Assembly: GCF_004614165.1 (NCBI RefSeq)
Contig: NZ_SPVG01000250.1
Location: 24,442-88,441, forward strand
DNA: 64,000 bases
Direction of reading: 5' to 3'
Source of the DNA: Duganella callida
GTDB lineage: Bacteria > Pseudomonadota > Gammaproteobacteria > Burkholderiales > Burkholderiaceae_D
Shown: positions 16,912-26,538 of the stretch, one piece after another
How positions within the stretch are numbered: the first letter of the stretch is position 1
Layout of the letters: each line of letters opens with the position of its first letter
Position numbers and translations under genes: made by a program
The notes under the pieces: generated by a model
What the model was told of the DNA's origin: nothing
Seen by the model: only the letters and a program-made list of their open reading frames with translations
The model's database searches: none

Positions 16912-19296
16912 TCAACCCACCATCAGCTTGACGGACTTGAGGTTGGCGCTATCCGGGCCGGCGTGGATGGTAAAGCTGCCCGGTTCCACCACACGCTGCA
17001 TGTCGGTATTGTAGAACCACAGGTCCGACGGCTTGATGTCGAAGCTCAGCGTACGCTTCTCGCCCGGTTGCAGCGTCACGCGCTGGAAGGCTTTCAGTTC
17101 CAGCACCGGCCGGGTCACCGAACTCACATCGTCGCGGATGTAGATCTGCACCACTTCATCGCCGGCGCGCTTGCCGGTATTCGCCACATCCACTTCCACC
17201 TTGGTCGACTCGCCCACTGCGATATTCGCTTTGGCCAGACGCGGCGCCGAGATCGCAAACGTCGTGTAGCTCAAACCGAAGCCGAACGGATACAGCGGCT
17301 TGGTCGAGCCATCGATGTAGCCGCGGCGAGCCGAAGGCTTATGGTTGTAGAAGATCGGCAGCTGGCCGACGCTGCGCGCGATCGACACCGGCAGCTTGCC
17401 ACCCGGGTTGGCGCGGCCGAACAGCAGGTCGGCGGCGGCATAGCCGGTTTCCTGGCCCATGTACCAGCCTTCGATGATGGCGTCGGCCTTCTCCGCCAGC
17501 AGGTTGATCGACAGCGGGCGGCCGTTCAGCAGGAACACCACGGTCGGTTTGCCCAGCGCGAAAATCTGCGCGGCCAGGTCGTTCTGCTGGCCGATCAGGT
17601 CCAGGCTGTCGCGGTCGCCCAGGTGGTTGTCGGCCCAGGCTTCGCGGCTGGTCTGCTCGTTGTCGCCCAGGACCATGACGATGGTGTCGGCCGATTTGGC
17701 CGCTTCCACGGCGGCGGCGATCAGTTTGGCGTTGACTTCGGGCTTGGTGAACTTGATTTCGTCCGCGCCCCAGATGCGTTCCTCGGTGATGCGCACGCCT
17801 TCCGAGTAGGACAGCTGGAAGCCCTGCGCCTTGGCTTCCGCAGCCAGGCCGTCATGGATCGAGACGATGTGGCGCGGATGGTCGGAGTAGCCGCCGATCG
17901 GCGTGTCCTTGGCATGGGTGCCGATCAACAGCAGCTTGCCGACCTTCTTGCCATCCAGCGGCAGCAGGCCCTTGTCGTTCTTCAGCAGCACCGGCGTGCG
18001 GGTCGCGGCCAGGCGCGCCAGCGCCACGGCGTCCGGCGTCGCGGTCAGGCTGTCGGCCACTTTGGCATCCACGTACGGGCTCTCGAACAGGCCGGACTGG
18101 AACTTCATGGTCAGGATGCGGCGCACCACGTCATTGATTTCCGCCTCCGAGACGCGGCCTTCCTTCACCAGCGCGCCCAATTCCTTGTAGGCCAGGCCGT
18201 CCGGCGTCTCGACATCGACACCCGCCTTGATGGCGCGGAATGCCGCTTCTTTCGGCGTTGCCACCAGCTTGTGGCGGGTGATCAGCTCATTGATGCCGAA
18301 GTAGTCCGACACGGTGATGCCCTTGAAGCCCCACTCTTCGCGCAGCACCTTGTGCAGCAGCCAGTGATTGGCGTGCGAGGGTACGCCGCCGATCTCGTTA
18401 TACGACGGCATGACGCAGCCGACGTTGGTTTCCTTGATCGCCTTCTCGAACGGCGGGAAGAATTCCTCGCGCAGCGTGCGCTCGCTGACCTCCGCAGGAC
18501 CGATGTTGGTGCCGCTCTCCGGCTGGCCGTGGCCGGTCATATGCTTCAGCGTGACGAATACCTTGTCCTTGGCCAGCTTGGGATTGTCGCCGGCGAAGCC
18601 ACGGATCGCCGCCTTGCCCATCTCGCCGCACAGGTGGGGGTCTTCACCGTAAGTCTCTTCGATACGACCCCAGCGCGGTTCGCGCGCCACGTCCACCACC
18701 GGCGCCAGCGCCAGGTTGGCGCCACGCGCACGCATCTCGCGCGCCGCCACGCTGAAGATTTTGGTGGTCAGTTCAGGATCGAACGAGGAAGCGATACCGA
18801 TCGCCTGCGGGAAGCAGGTGGCGTCCGGCGCCACGTAACCGTGCAGCGATTCCTCGTGCATGAACAACGGAATGCCCAGGCGGGTCTGTTCGACCGCCCA
18901 TTTCTGCACCGCGTTGATGTACACCGCCGTGTCGTGCGCATTGCGGTTCTTGACGCCGCCGGTGTCGCCGGCGCCGGCCGCCTGGCCCAGCTGGCGGTCC
19001 GACGGACGGGCAATCATGCCCAGGCCATGCGGATACACCTTCTGCGCCTTGGCCGCCGAGAATTCGCCCTTGGCGTCCTGGATCTCGGTCTTGGCCTGCC
19101 AGGTGCACTGCATCTGCGCGATTTTCTCTTCCAGCGTCATGCGGCCCAACAGATCGTCGACGCGCTTCTCGACCGGCAGCGCGGCGTCCTTGTACGGCGC
19201 CTGCGCGGCGGCGGCCAGCGCGGTCGGCGCCTGCAGCACCGAGAGTCCGGCCAGGCCGGTCATGGAAGTGAGGAACTGCCTGCGGTTGTTGCTCAT
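16912..19296 (-). CDS. Glycoside hydrolase family 3 beta-glucosidase / beta-xylosidase
   Basis: A 794-residue exported GH3 enzyme of BglX-like architecture. The N-terminus carries a twin-arginine-like signal (N-R-R-Q-F-L then a hydrophobic stretch, cleavage near A-L-A-A-A). Then come the (alpha/beta)8 domain with the nucleophile Asp near residue 330 in I-T-V-S-D-Y-F-G, the (alpha/beta)6 sandwich (L-L-K-N-D-K-G-L-L-P-L) and a C-terminal fibronectin-III-like domain. GH3 enzymes release terminal sugars from beta-linked oligosaccharides. As the last gene of a xylose operon, beta-xylosidase activity is the most likely use, but GH3 sequence alone does not separate xylosidase from glucosidase. TAGGAG precedes the ATG. 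Confidence 0.9.
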   Translation of the reverse strand: MSNNRRQFLTSMTGLAGLSVLQAPTALAAAAQAPYKDAALPVEKRVDDLLGRMTLEEKIAQMQCTWQAKTEIQDAKGEFSAAKAQKVYPHGLGMIARPSDRQLGQAAGAGDTGGVKNRNAHDTAVYINAVQKWAVEQTRLGIPLFMHEESLHGYVAPDATCFPQAIGIASSFDPELTTKIFSVAAREMRARGANLALAPVVDVAREPRWGRIEETYGEDPHLCGEMGKAAIRGFAGDNPKLAKDKVFVTLKHMTGHGQPESGTNIGPAEVSERTLREEFFPPFEKAIKETNVGCVMPSYNEIGGVPSHANHWLLHKVLREEWGFKGITVSDYFGINELITRHKLVATPKEAAFRAIKAGVDVETPDGLAYKELGALVKEGRVSEAEINDVVRRILTMKFQSGLFESPYVDAKVADSLTATPDAVALARLAATRTPVLLKNDKGLLPLDGKKVGKLLLIGTHAKDTPIGGYSDHPRHIVSIHDGLAAEAKAQGFQLSYSEGVRITEERIWGADEIKFTKPEVNAKLIAAAVEAAKSADTIVMVLGDNEQTSREAWADNHLGDRDSLDLIGQQNDLAAQIFALGKPTVVFLLNGRPLSINLLAEKADAIIEGWYMGQETGYAAADLLFGRANPGGKLPVSIARSVGQLPIFYNHKPSARRGYIDGSTKPLYPFGFGLSYTTFAISAPRLAKANIAVGESTKVEVDVANTGKRAGDEVVQIYIRDDVSSVTRPVLELKAFQRVTLQPGEKRTLSFDIKPSDLWFYNTDMQRVVEPGSFTIHAGPDSANLKSVKLMVG

Positions 19297-19326
19297 GCGT
19301 TTGTCTCCTAGTGATTTTTTTGGTGT

Positions 19327-20469
19327 TTAACGCTTGCCGGCGCGGGTGCTGACGTCCACCCAGACGGCCAGGGTCAGAATCGCGCCCTTGACGATCATCT
19401 GCCAGTAGGTATCCACGTCCAGCATCGACATGCCGTTGTCCAGCGAGGCCATGACCAGCGCGCCAATCAGGGCGCCGTGCACGGTGCCCGAACCGCCACG
19501 CATCGAGGTGCCGCCGATGAAGCAGGCCGCGATCGCATCCAGCTCGCCGGAGGTACCGGCCGACGGCGAACCCGCCGCCAGACGTGCGGTGTTGATCAGG
19601 CCAGCCAAGGCGCACATCAGGCCCATGATGCCGAAGATCCACAGCTTGATCGACTTGACGTTGATGCCCGACAGGCGGGTGGCTTCCATGTTCGAGCCGA
19701 CCGAATACACGCGGCGGCCGAACACGGTCTGGGTGGTCACGTAGCTGAAGATACCCAGCAGCGCCAGCAACAGCAGCACCGGCAGCGGGATACCTTCGTA
19801 ATCGTTGAAGGTAATGATGAACGCGGCCAGCACCACGCCGATGATGGCCAGCTTGGCGGCGTCGCGCCACACCGGCGCCACGTCCAGCGCGTGCGCGGCG
19901 CGGCTGCGGCGCTGCTGGAAGATCAGGTAGATCGCCACCACGAACAGCAGCACGCCCAGCGCGATGCCCAGCGTCGGCGACAGATAGCCCTGGCCGAGGT
20001 AGACCATGTCGTCCGACACCGGCGCGATGGTGGTGCCGCCGGTCACGCCCAGCACGATGCCGCGATAGGCGAGCATGCCGCCCAGACCGACGATGAACGA
20101 AGGGATGCCCAGGTAGGCGGTCAGGTAGCCGTTGAACAGGCCGATCACCAGGCCCACCGCCAGCACCACGGCCAGCGTGGCCGGCAGCGGCAGGTGGTGC
20201 GTGACATCGAGCACCGCCGCCACGCCGCCCAGCAGGCCAAGCAGCGAGCCGACCGACAGGTCGATCTCGCCGGCAATGATCACCAGCGACATGCCGCAGG
20301 CGACGATGCCGGTGATGGCCATCTGGCGCATCAGGTTGGACAGGTTGCGTGGGGTGATGAAGCCGCCCTCGGTGTGATAGCTGAAGAAGCCCCAGATGAT
20401 GGCCACCGCGATCAGCAGCGCGAGCATTTTGTACTGCGTGAACAGCTGTTTGATGTTGTTACTCTTCAT
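19327..20469 (-). CDS. xylH: D-xylose ABC transporter permease XylH
   Basis: A 380-residue inner-membrane permease of the ribose/xylose branch of ABC sugar importers. It has about ten hydrophobic helices. The motif G-E-I-D-L-S-V-G-S-L-L-G-L near residue 67 and the late segment F-I-G-G-T-S-M-R-G-G-S-G-T are conserved in XylH/RbsC proteins and form the coupling region to the ATPase. It lies 16 bases behind xylG and 30 bases before the GH3 gene, in the operon order xylF-xylG-xylH. Confidence 0.93.
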   Translation of the reverse strand: MKSNNIKQLFTQYKMLALLIAVAIIWGFFSYHTEGGFITPRNLSNLMRQMAITGIVACGMSLVIIAGEIDLSVGSLLGLLGGVAAVLDVTHHLPLPATLAVVLAVGLVIGLFNGYLTAYLGIPSFIVGLGGMLAYRGIVLGVTGGTTIAPVSDDMVYLGQGYLSPTLGIALGVLLFVVAIYLIFQQRRSRAAHALDVAPVWRDAAKLAIIGVVLAAFIITFNDYEGIPLPVLLLLALLGIFSYVTTQTVFGRRVYSVGSNMEATRLSGINVKSIKLWIFGIMGLMCALAGLINTARLAAGSPSAGTSGELDAIAACFIGGTSMRGGSGTVHGALIGALVMASLDNGMSMLDVDTYWQMIVKGAILTLAVWVDVSTRAGKR

Positions 20470-20485
20470 AAGTCATCCAATGAGT

Positions 20486-22012
20486 TCAATGCGCCTGATC
20501 CAGCGCGGCAGCCAGCACGGTTTCCTGGCTCAGGTTATCGTTGACGAAATCGCCGCGCAGCTTGCCCTCGCCGATCACCAGCACGCGGTCCGAAATGCCC
20601 AGCACTTCTGCCAGCTCCGACGACACCATGATGATGGACATGCCCTGCTTGGCCAGATCGAACATCAGCTGGTAGATCTCGAACTTGGCGCCGACGTCCA
20701 CGCCGCGGGTCGGTTCGTCCAGGATCAGGATTTTCGGTTTGGTCAGCAGCATCTTGGACAGCACCGCCTTTTGCTGGTTACCGCCGGACAGGCCGGTGAT
20801 CGGCAGGAACGGGCTGGAGGTCTTCAGCTTGACGGCCTTGATCTCCTGGCGAATGGTGGCCAGTTCGGCCTCCTGGTCGATGCGGGTGGCGCGCGAAAAA
20901 TCCTTCAGCACCGACAGCGTCATGTTGTAGCCGACGCCCAGGTCGGGCACGATGCCGTGGTGCTTGCGGTCTTCCGGCACCATCGCCAGGCCGTTGCGGA
21001 TGGATTTCATCGGCGAGCCGGTATCCAGCTTCTGGCCGTTGTACCAGACCTCGGCCTGATAATCGCCGGGATACGCGCCGAAGATGGCCGACACCAGTTC
21101 GGTGCGCCCCGCCCCGACCAGGCCGGCGATGCCGAGGATCTCGCCCCGGCGCAGCTTGAACGAGATGTCGTCCACGCGCTTGCGCTCGGGATTGTCGACG
21201 TCGTAGCAGGTCACGTTGCGGGCTTCGAAGATCACCTCGCCCGGCGTGTGTTCGCGCTGCGGATACAACTGGGTCATCTCGCGGCCCACCATCTGCGCGA
21301 TGATGCGGTCGATATTCATCTCCGACATCGGCGTGGTAGCGATGTGCTGGCCGTCGCGGATGGTGATGATGGTGTCGCAGATGTCCGCCACTTCGTCCAG
21401 TTTGTGCGAGATGTAGACGCAGGTGACGCCCTTGGCCTTCAGCGAATGGATGATATTCAGCAGCACCTTGATCTCGTTAGCGGTCAGCGAGGACGAAGGC
21501 TCGTCGAGGATCAGCAGGCGCGCGTTCTTGTTCAGCGCCTTGGCGATCTCGATCAGCTGCTGATGGCCGCCGCCGTACTGCTTCACCGGCAGCACCACGT
21601 TGACATCGTTGATGTTCAGCTCTTTCAGCAGCTCCTCGGCGCGGCGGTTCATGGCGGCATAATCCATGCGGCCGCCCGGCAGCGTGATCTCGTTGCCGAG
21701 GAAGATATTCTCCGCCACCGACAGCTCGGGCACCAGCATCAGTTCCTGGTGGATGATGACGATGCCGGCCGCCTCGGTTTCGCGGATGGACTGCGCCTGC
21801 AGCGGCTTGCCGTCCCAGATGATTTCGCCATCCCAGGTGCCGTGCGGGTAGACGGCGGACAGCACCTTCATCAGGGTCGACTTGCCGGCGCCGTTCTCGC
21901 CGCACAGGCCCGCGCATTCGCCGCGCTTCAACTTGATGTCGATGCCGTTCAATGCGCGCACACCGCCGAATTCCTTGACGATGTTGCGCATTTCCAGAAG
22001 ATATTCGGACAT
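20486..22012 (-). CDS. xylG: D-xylose ABC transporter ATP-binding protein XylG
   Basis: A 508-residue tandem ATPase. The first nucleotide-binding domain has Walker [10 protein letters not shown] and Walker B L-L-I-L-D-E-P. The second has the degenerate G-L-V-G-A-G-R-T-E loop and intact L-S-G-G-N-Q-Q-K signature plus [15 protein letters not shown]. Unequal halves of this kind are normal for monosaccharide importers. AAGGA stands 6 bases before the ATG. It energises uptake together with XylF and XylH. Confidence 0.94.
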   Translation of the reverse strand: MSEYLLEMRNIVKEFGGVRALNGIDIKLKRGECAGLCGENGAGKSTLMKVLSAVYPHGTWDGEIIWDGKPLQAQSIRETEAAGIVIIHQELMLVPELSVAENIFLGNEITLPGGRMDYAAMNRRAEELLKELNINDVNVVLPVKQYGGGHQQLIEIAKALNKNARLLILDEPSSSLTANEIKVLLNIIHSLKAKGVTCVYISHKLDEVADICDTIITIRDGQHIATTPMSEMNIDRIIAQMVGREMTQLYPQREHTPGEVIFEARNVTCYDVDNPERKRVDDISFKLRRGEILGIAGLVGAGRTELVSAIFGAYPGDYQAEVWYNGQKLDTGSPMKSIRNGLAMVPEDRKHHGIVPDLGVGYNMTLSVLKDFSRATRIDQEAELATIRQEIKAVKLKTSSPFLPITGLSGGNQQKAVLSKMLLTKPKILILDEPTRGVDVGAKFEIYQLMFDLAKQGMSIIMVSSELAEVLGISDRVLVIGEGKLRGDFVNDNLSQETVLAAALDQAH

Positions 22013-22021
22013 GCGGATTCC

Positions 22022-23026
22022 TTAGTTGGCGGTCAGCTGGGCCTTGCTGTAGAAGCCGTCGTCAGCCAGCACGTTCACGTTCGCCTTGGTCAGGGCGATA
22101 GGCGTCAGCAGCATGGTGCTGACGTTTTTCATGCCGTTGTTGTAGTTGGCGTTGTAGGCCGGCGCTTCGTTGCGCACCAGCTTGACGGACAGGCGCGCCG
22201 CTTCGGTGGCGATCAGTTTCAGCGGCTTGTAGACGGTCATGGCCTGGGTGCCGGCGATCACGCGCTTGACGGCCGCCAGGTCGGCATCCTGGCCGGAGAC
22301 CGGCACCTTGCCGGCCAGCTTCTGTGCGGCCAGCGCCTGGATGGCGCCGCCGGCGGTGGCGTCGTTCGATGCGACCACGGCGTCGATCTTGTTGCCGTTG
22401 GCGGTCAGCGCGTTTTCCACGATGGACAGCGCTTCCGACGCGCTCCAGTCCTTGACCCACTGGCTGCCCACCACCTTGATGTCGCCCTTGGTGATCAGCG
22501 GCTGCAGCACTTTCATCTGGCCTTCGCGCAGCACCTTGGCGTTGTTGTCGGTCGGCGCGCCGCCCAGCAGGTAGTAATTGCCTTTCGGTTTCAGCGCCAC
22601 CAGGCTGCTGGCCTGCAGTTCGCCGACCTTGGCATTGTCGAAGGAGATGTAGGCGTCGATATCGGCGTTCAGGATCAGGCGGTCGTAGGACACCACCTTG
22701 ATCTTGGCCTTTTTCGCCTCGCGCACGGCGTTGTTCAGCACCGTGGCGTTGTAGGGAACGATCACCAGCACGTCCACGCCGCGCGAGATCAGGTTCTCGA
22801 TCTGCGAAATCTGGCGCTGCTCGCTGGCGTCGGCCGATTGCACGTAGACCTTGGCGCCCAGCTTCTCCGCCTCGGCGGTGAAATATTCGCGGTCGCGCGC
22901 CCAGCGTTCCAGGCGCAGGTCGTCGATCGAGAAACCGATCTTCGGGTTCTTGGCATCGGCCATCGCGGCGCCGGCGCTCAGGGCCAGCGTGGCGCCGATA
23001 AGGGCGCTAACTACAGTCTTCTTCAT
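22022..23026 (-). CDS. xylF: D-xylose-binding periplasmic protein XylF
   Basis: A 334-residue substrate-binding protein with a clear signal peptide (M-K-K-T-V-V-S-A then A-G-A-A-M-A-D-A). The mature part matches the periplasmic-binding protein fold of the xylose branch: I-G-F-S-I-D-D-L-R-L-E-R-W near the N-terminus, Y-D-R-L-I in the middle and V-S-G-Q-D-A-D late, segments that line the XylF sugar site. It delivers xylose to XylGH. It is the first transport gene, 24 bases after xylD. Confidence 0.94.
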   Translation of the reverse strand: MKKTVVSALIGATLALSAGAAMADAKNPKIGFSIDDLRLERWARDREYFTAEAEKLGAKVYVQSADASEQRQISQIENLISRGVDVLVIVPYNATVLNNAVREAKKAKIKVVSYDRLILNADIDAYISFDNAKVGELQASSLVALKPKGNYYLLGGAPTDNNAKVLREGQMKVLQPLITKGDIKVVGSQWVKDWSASEALSIVENALTANGNKIDAVVASNDATAGGAIQALAAQKLAGKVPVSGQDADLAAVKRVIAGTQAMTVYKPLKLIATEAARLSVKLVRNEAPAYNANYNNGMKNVSTMLLTPIALTKANVNVLADDGFYSKAQLTAN

Positions 23027-23050
23027 TTTGTCTCCTGAGATTCGAATTCT

Positions 23051-24826
23051 TTAGTGATTGTGGCGCGCGAGCTTCTCGCCGACTCCCTGATACTTGAGCG
23101 CCAGCTCCATGCAGGCGCCGGTTTCCATCTGTCCGGTGGTGGAGCGGTAAATCTCCTGCCACGGCGTCTGGCTGGCCGGTACCGGCGGAATGCCTTCCGC
23201 CTTGCGCTTGGCCAGTTCCTCGTCGCTGATCAGCATATTGCAGCTGCCTTCATTCAGGTCCACGCGCACGGTGTCGCCGGTGCGGATATAGGCCAGGCCA
23301 CCGCCAACCGCGCTTTCCGGCGAGGCATTGAGGATGGACGGGCTGTCCGAGGTGCCGGACTGACGGCCGTCGCCCAGTGTCGGCAGCCAGTTGACGCCGC
23401 GCTTGATCAGGGCATCCGGCGGTTGCATGTTCACCACCTCCGCCGACCCCGGCCAGCCGATCGGGCCGGCGCCGCGGATCACCAGCATGCAGTTCTCGTC
23501 GATGTTCAGCGACGGATCGTTGATGCGCTCGTGGTAGTCGCCCGAACCGTCGAACACGATGGCGCGCGATTCGAAGATGTTTTCACGGCCAGGCGTGCTC
23601 AGATAACGCTGGCGGAACTCCGGCGAAATCACGCTGGTCTTCATGATGGCGAAGTCGAACAGATTGCCCTTCAGGACGAAGAAGCCGGCGTCCTCCTTCA
23701 GCGGCGCGCTGAACGGGTAGATCACCTCGCGGTCGTTGGTCTCGCGGCCGACCAGATTTTCCTTCATGGTCTTGCCGGTGACGGTGAAACGGTCGGAGCG
23801 CAGTCTGCCCTGCTGTTCCAGTTCCCACATCACGGCCGGCACGCCGCCGGCGCGATGGAAGCGCTCGCCCAGGAATTTACCGGACGGCTGCATGTTCAGC
23901 AGCAGCGGCACCTTGTGCCCGTACTCCATCCAGTCGCTGGATTTCAGCTCGACGCCGGCGTGACGCGCCATGGCGACGATGTGCTGCTGGGCGTTGGTCG
24001 AACCGCCGATGGCGGCATTCACCACGATCGCGTCCAGGAAGGCGTCGCGGTTCAGGATCTGCGACGGACGGATGTCCTGCTTGGCCATTTCGACGATGCG
24101 CTTGCCGGTTTCGTAGGCCATCTGGCCACGCTCGCGGTAAGGCGCGGGAATGGCCGAGCAGCCGGTCAGCGACATGCCCAGCGCCTCGGCGATGGCGTTC
24201 ATGGTCGAAGCGGTGCCCATGGTGTTGCAGTGACCCGCCGACGGCGCCGAGGCGGCGGCGATTTCCAGGAACTTCTCGTTGTCGATCTTGCCGGCGGCCA
24301 GCTGCTTGCGCCCCTTCCAGATCGCCGCGCCCGAGCCGACCAGCTCACCATCGAGCCAGCCGTCCAGCATCGGCCCGCCGGACAGCACGATGGCCGGGAT
24401 ATCCACGGTGGCGGCGGCCATCAACTGCGACGGTGTGGTCTTGTCGCAGCCGGTGGTCAGCACCACCGCGTCGATCGGGTAGCCGTGCAGGATCTCGACC
24501 AGGCCCATATAGGCCAGGTTGCGGTCGATGGCGGCGGTGGGACGGCGGCAGTTCTCGAAGATCGGATGCAGCGGGAATTCCATGGCGATGCCGCCGGCGT
24601 CGCGGATACCGTCGCGCACGCGCTTGGCCAGCTCCAGGTGGATGCGGTTGCACGGGCTGATATCGCTGCCGCTTTGGGCGATGCCGATGATCGGGCGGCC
24701 GGAACGCAGTTCCTCCGGCGTGATCCCGTAATTCATGAAGCGCTCCAGGTACAGCGCGGTCATGTCGATGTGGTCCGGATTATCGAACCAGTCCTGCGAG
24801 CGGTAGCGACGCGATTGGGTGCTCAT
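23051..24826 (-). CDS. xylD: D-xylonate dehydratase (IlvD/Edd family)
   Basis: A 591-residue dehydratase that should convert D-xylonate to 2-keto-3-deoxy-D-xylonate, the third Weimberg step. Length and sequence fit the Caulobacter XylD type of sugar-acid dehydratase. Fe-S cluster cysteines are visible in T-T-G-C-D-K-T-T and G-H-C-N-T-M-G, the third likely in the N-terminal S-P-C-N-R. The D-x-x-P-S-L-N and S-G-T-S-D-S-P motifs near the C-terminal swivel are also present. L-arabonate dehydratase is the nearest alternative; the neighbouring xylB, xylC and xylX favour xylonate. Confidence 0.92.
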   Translation of the reverse strand: MSTQSRRYRSQDWFDNPDHIDMTALYLERFMNYGITPEELRSGRPIIGIAQSGSDISPCNRIHLELAKRVRDGIRDAGGIAMEFPLHPIFENCRRPTAAIDRNLAYMGLVEILHGYPIDAVVLTTGCDKTTPSQLMAAATVDIPAIVLSGGPMLDGWLDGELVGSGAAIWKGRKQLAAGKIDNEKFLEIAAASAPSAGHCNTMGTASTMNAIAEALGMSLTGCSAIPAPYRERGQMAYETGKRIVEMAKQDIRPSQILNRDAFLDAIVVNAAIGGSTNAQQHIVAMARHAGVELKSSDWMEYGHKVPLLLNMQPSGKFLGERFHRAGGVPAVMWELEQQGRLRSDRFTVTGKTMKENLVGRETNDREVIYPFSAPLKEDAGFFVLKGNLFDFAIMKTSVISPEFRQRYLSTPGRENIFESRAIVFDGSGDYHERINDPSLNIDENCMLVIRGAGPIGWPGSAEVVNMQPPDALIKRGVNWLPTLGDGRQSGTSDSPSILNASPESAVGGGLAYIRTGDTVRVDLNEGSCNMLISDEELAKRKAEGIPPVPASQTPWQEIYRSTTGQMETGACMELALKYQGVGEKLARHNH

Positions 24827-24835
24827 AATGCTTGC

Positions 24836-25717
24836 CTATTCAGGTAGATACAGATGTTGCAGTTGTCCCGGCGAGGCCACGCGGAAGCTGAAAATGCCTC
24901 CGGCCAGCGGCTCCCGGCTCAATTCCTCGGCCGTCAGACCCTTGCGGGCCGTGGTGACGAATACGGTGCGCAGATCTTCACCGCCAAAAGCGACCTTGGT
25001 GATATTCGAACACGGCATGTTGATGGTGTCCAGTAGCTGGCCCGATGGTGCGTAGCGGTCGATGCGGCCGCCGGCGAACAGGCCCACCCACAAGGCGCCG
25101 TCGGCATCCACCGCCGTGCCGTCCGGATAGCCGTCCTCGATGCGCACCAGCACGCGCTTGTTGGACAGCCTGCCCTGCTCGTCCAGGTCGAAGGCGTAGA
25201 TCGTCTTCTCCAGCGTGTCGGTGTGGTAGAAGGTGCGGCCGTCGGGGCTGGTGCAGGGGCCGTTGGTGATCACGTAGCCGCTGTCCATGCGCTCCAGCGG
25301 CGCACCTGCCATGACACCGGTGGCGCGGTACAGCGAGCCGCTAGTCGCCACCTCGGCGTTGTCCATGGAGCCGAACCACAGGGCGCCGTGGCGGTCCACG
25401 TAGCCGTCGTTCAGGCGGTTACCCGGCAGGTCCGCTTCCAGTTCCTGCAGCGTGGTCAGCTCGCCGGTCTCGAACGAGAAGCGGGCGATGCGGCCCGGCA
25501 GGCCGCAGACGAAATCACCACCGTGCATGGGCAGCGCGAAGCCCACTTCGTCCGGCACCGTCCAGCTCTGACGGCGGCTGCCATCTTCAGCGCAGCGATG
25601 AATCGCGCGCTGTTTGATGTCGACGAAATACAGGGCCTTGTGTTCCGGATGCCAGACCGGGCCTTCGCCCAGGGTCGCGCCCAATGACCAGATGCACTCA
25701 GGCTGGTACAAATTCAT
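24836..25717 (-). CDS. xylC: SMP-30/gluconolactonase family protein, probable xylonolactonase
   Basis: A 293-residue six-bladed beta-propeller lactonase. Metal ligands are visible as the Glu in L-G-E-G-P-V-W-H near the start, the Asn in R-L-N-D-G and the Asp in P-D-G-T-A-V-D-A-D-G. It would open D-xylono-lactone to D-xylonate, linking XylB to XylD. The ATG at 25717 overlaps the xylB stop (ATGA). An in-frame ATG at 25729 inside xylB is also possible. A gluconolactonase activity cannot be excluded from sequence. Confidence 0.88.
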   Translation of the reverse strand: MNLYQPECIWSLGATLGEGPVWHPEHKALYFVDIKQRAIHRCAEDGSRRQSWTVPDEVGFALPMHGGDFVCGLPGRIARFSFETGELTTLQELEADLPGNRLNDGYVDRHGALWFGSMDNAEVATSGSLYRATGVMAGAPLERMDSGYVITNGPCTSPDGRTFYHTDTLEKTIYAFDLDEQGRLSNKRVLVRIEDGYPDGTAVDADGALWVGLFAGGRIDRYAPSGQLLDTINMPCSNITKVAFGGEDLRTVFVTTARKGLTAEELSREPLAGGIFSFRVASPGQLQHLYLPE

Positions 25718-26511
25718 GCTCCATACCATCCGGCGTCGACGAAATAGTCACGGCCGGAGCAGCGGCGCGCGTTATCCGAGGACAGGAACAGCGCCATGGC
25801 GGCGATGTCCTCCGGCTCCACGCGCTCGTGCAGGCACTGCGCGTTGAGGATTTCCTGCTCGCCTTCCGGCGTATGCCACAGCGCCATCTGGCGCGGGGTA
25901 CGCACCGAGCCAGGGATGACGCAATTGACGCGGATGCCGTCCTTGCCCAGATCGCGCGCCAGGCCGCGGGTCAGGCCCTCGATGGCCGCCTTGGCGGTCA
26001 TGTACAGGGTCAGGTCCGGCAGCGCCAGGTGCCAGGAGATCGAACCGAAGTTCAGGATCACGCCGCCGCCAGCTTTCTTCATGCCCGGCGCCACGGCCTG
26101 GGCGCAGAAGAACTGGTGGCGCAGGTTGACGGCCAGGCTGTCGTCCCAATACTTGGCGGTGACGTCCTGCACCTGGTGGCGGTTGTCGTTGGCGGCGTTG
26201 TTGATCAGGATTTCGATGGCGCCGTGATCGCGCTCGATCTGTTCCATCACCTTGGCCAAGGCGTCCAGGTCGGTCAGATCGCAGTGGAAGAACACCGGCG
26301 CGTGCTTGCCGCCCTTCAGGCTGTCGACCAGTTCGCGCGAGGCATCGACCACGATATCGATGAAGAACACCTGGGCGCCCTGCTTGACGAAAGCGTCCAC
26401 GATGCCGGCGCCGATGCCGGTGCCGCCGCCAGTGATCAGCACCCGCTTGTCGGCGAGGTCCGGATAAGTGGCGAAGACCAAAGGTCGCTGTCCGCCGGTT
26501 GATTGCACCAT
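25714..26511 (-). CDS. xylB: NAD-dependent D-xylose 1-dehydrogenase (SDR family)
   Basis: A 265-residue short-chain dehydrogenase resembling Caulobacter XylB/Xdh. Shared features are T-G-G-G-T-G-I-G-A-G, the C-D-L-T-D-L segment, N-N-A-A-N-D-N-R-H, V-N-L-R-H-Q-F-F-C, the catalytic block N-F-G-S-I-S-W-H with Y-M-T-A-K, and the C-terminal D-A-G-W-Y. It oxidises D-xylose to xylonolactone in the cytosol, the entry to the Weimberg route. GGAGG precedes the ATG by 8 bases. Note that xylB in enteric bacteria means xylulokinase; this is a different enzyme. Confidence 0.92.
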   Translation of the reverse strand: MVQSTGGQRPLVFATYPDLADKRVLITGGGTGIGAGIVDAFVKQGAQVFFIDIVVDASRELVDSLKGGKHAPVFFHCDLTDLDALAKVMEQIERDHGAIEILINNAANDNRHQVQDVTAKYWDDSLAVNLRHQFFCAQAVAPGMKKAGGGVILNFGSISWHLALPDLTLYMTAKAAIEGLTRGLARDLGKDGIRVNCVIPGSVRTPRQMALWHTPEGEQEILNAQCLHERVEPEDIAAMALFLSSDNARRCSGRDYFVDAGWYGA

Positions 26512-26538
26512 CTTGTATTCCTCCAGTTGATTATGTGA

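Noticed and set aside
16963-23038. Long plus-strand frames (16963-19311, 20396-23038) antisense to GH3 and xylFGH
   Set aside because: Composition typical of antisense shadows (His/Gln/Arg/Ala-rich) and no recognisable motif; the minus strand genes are certain.
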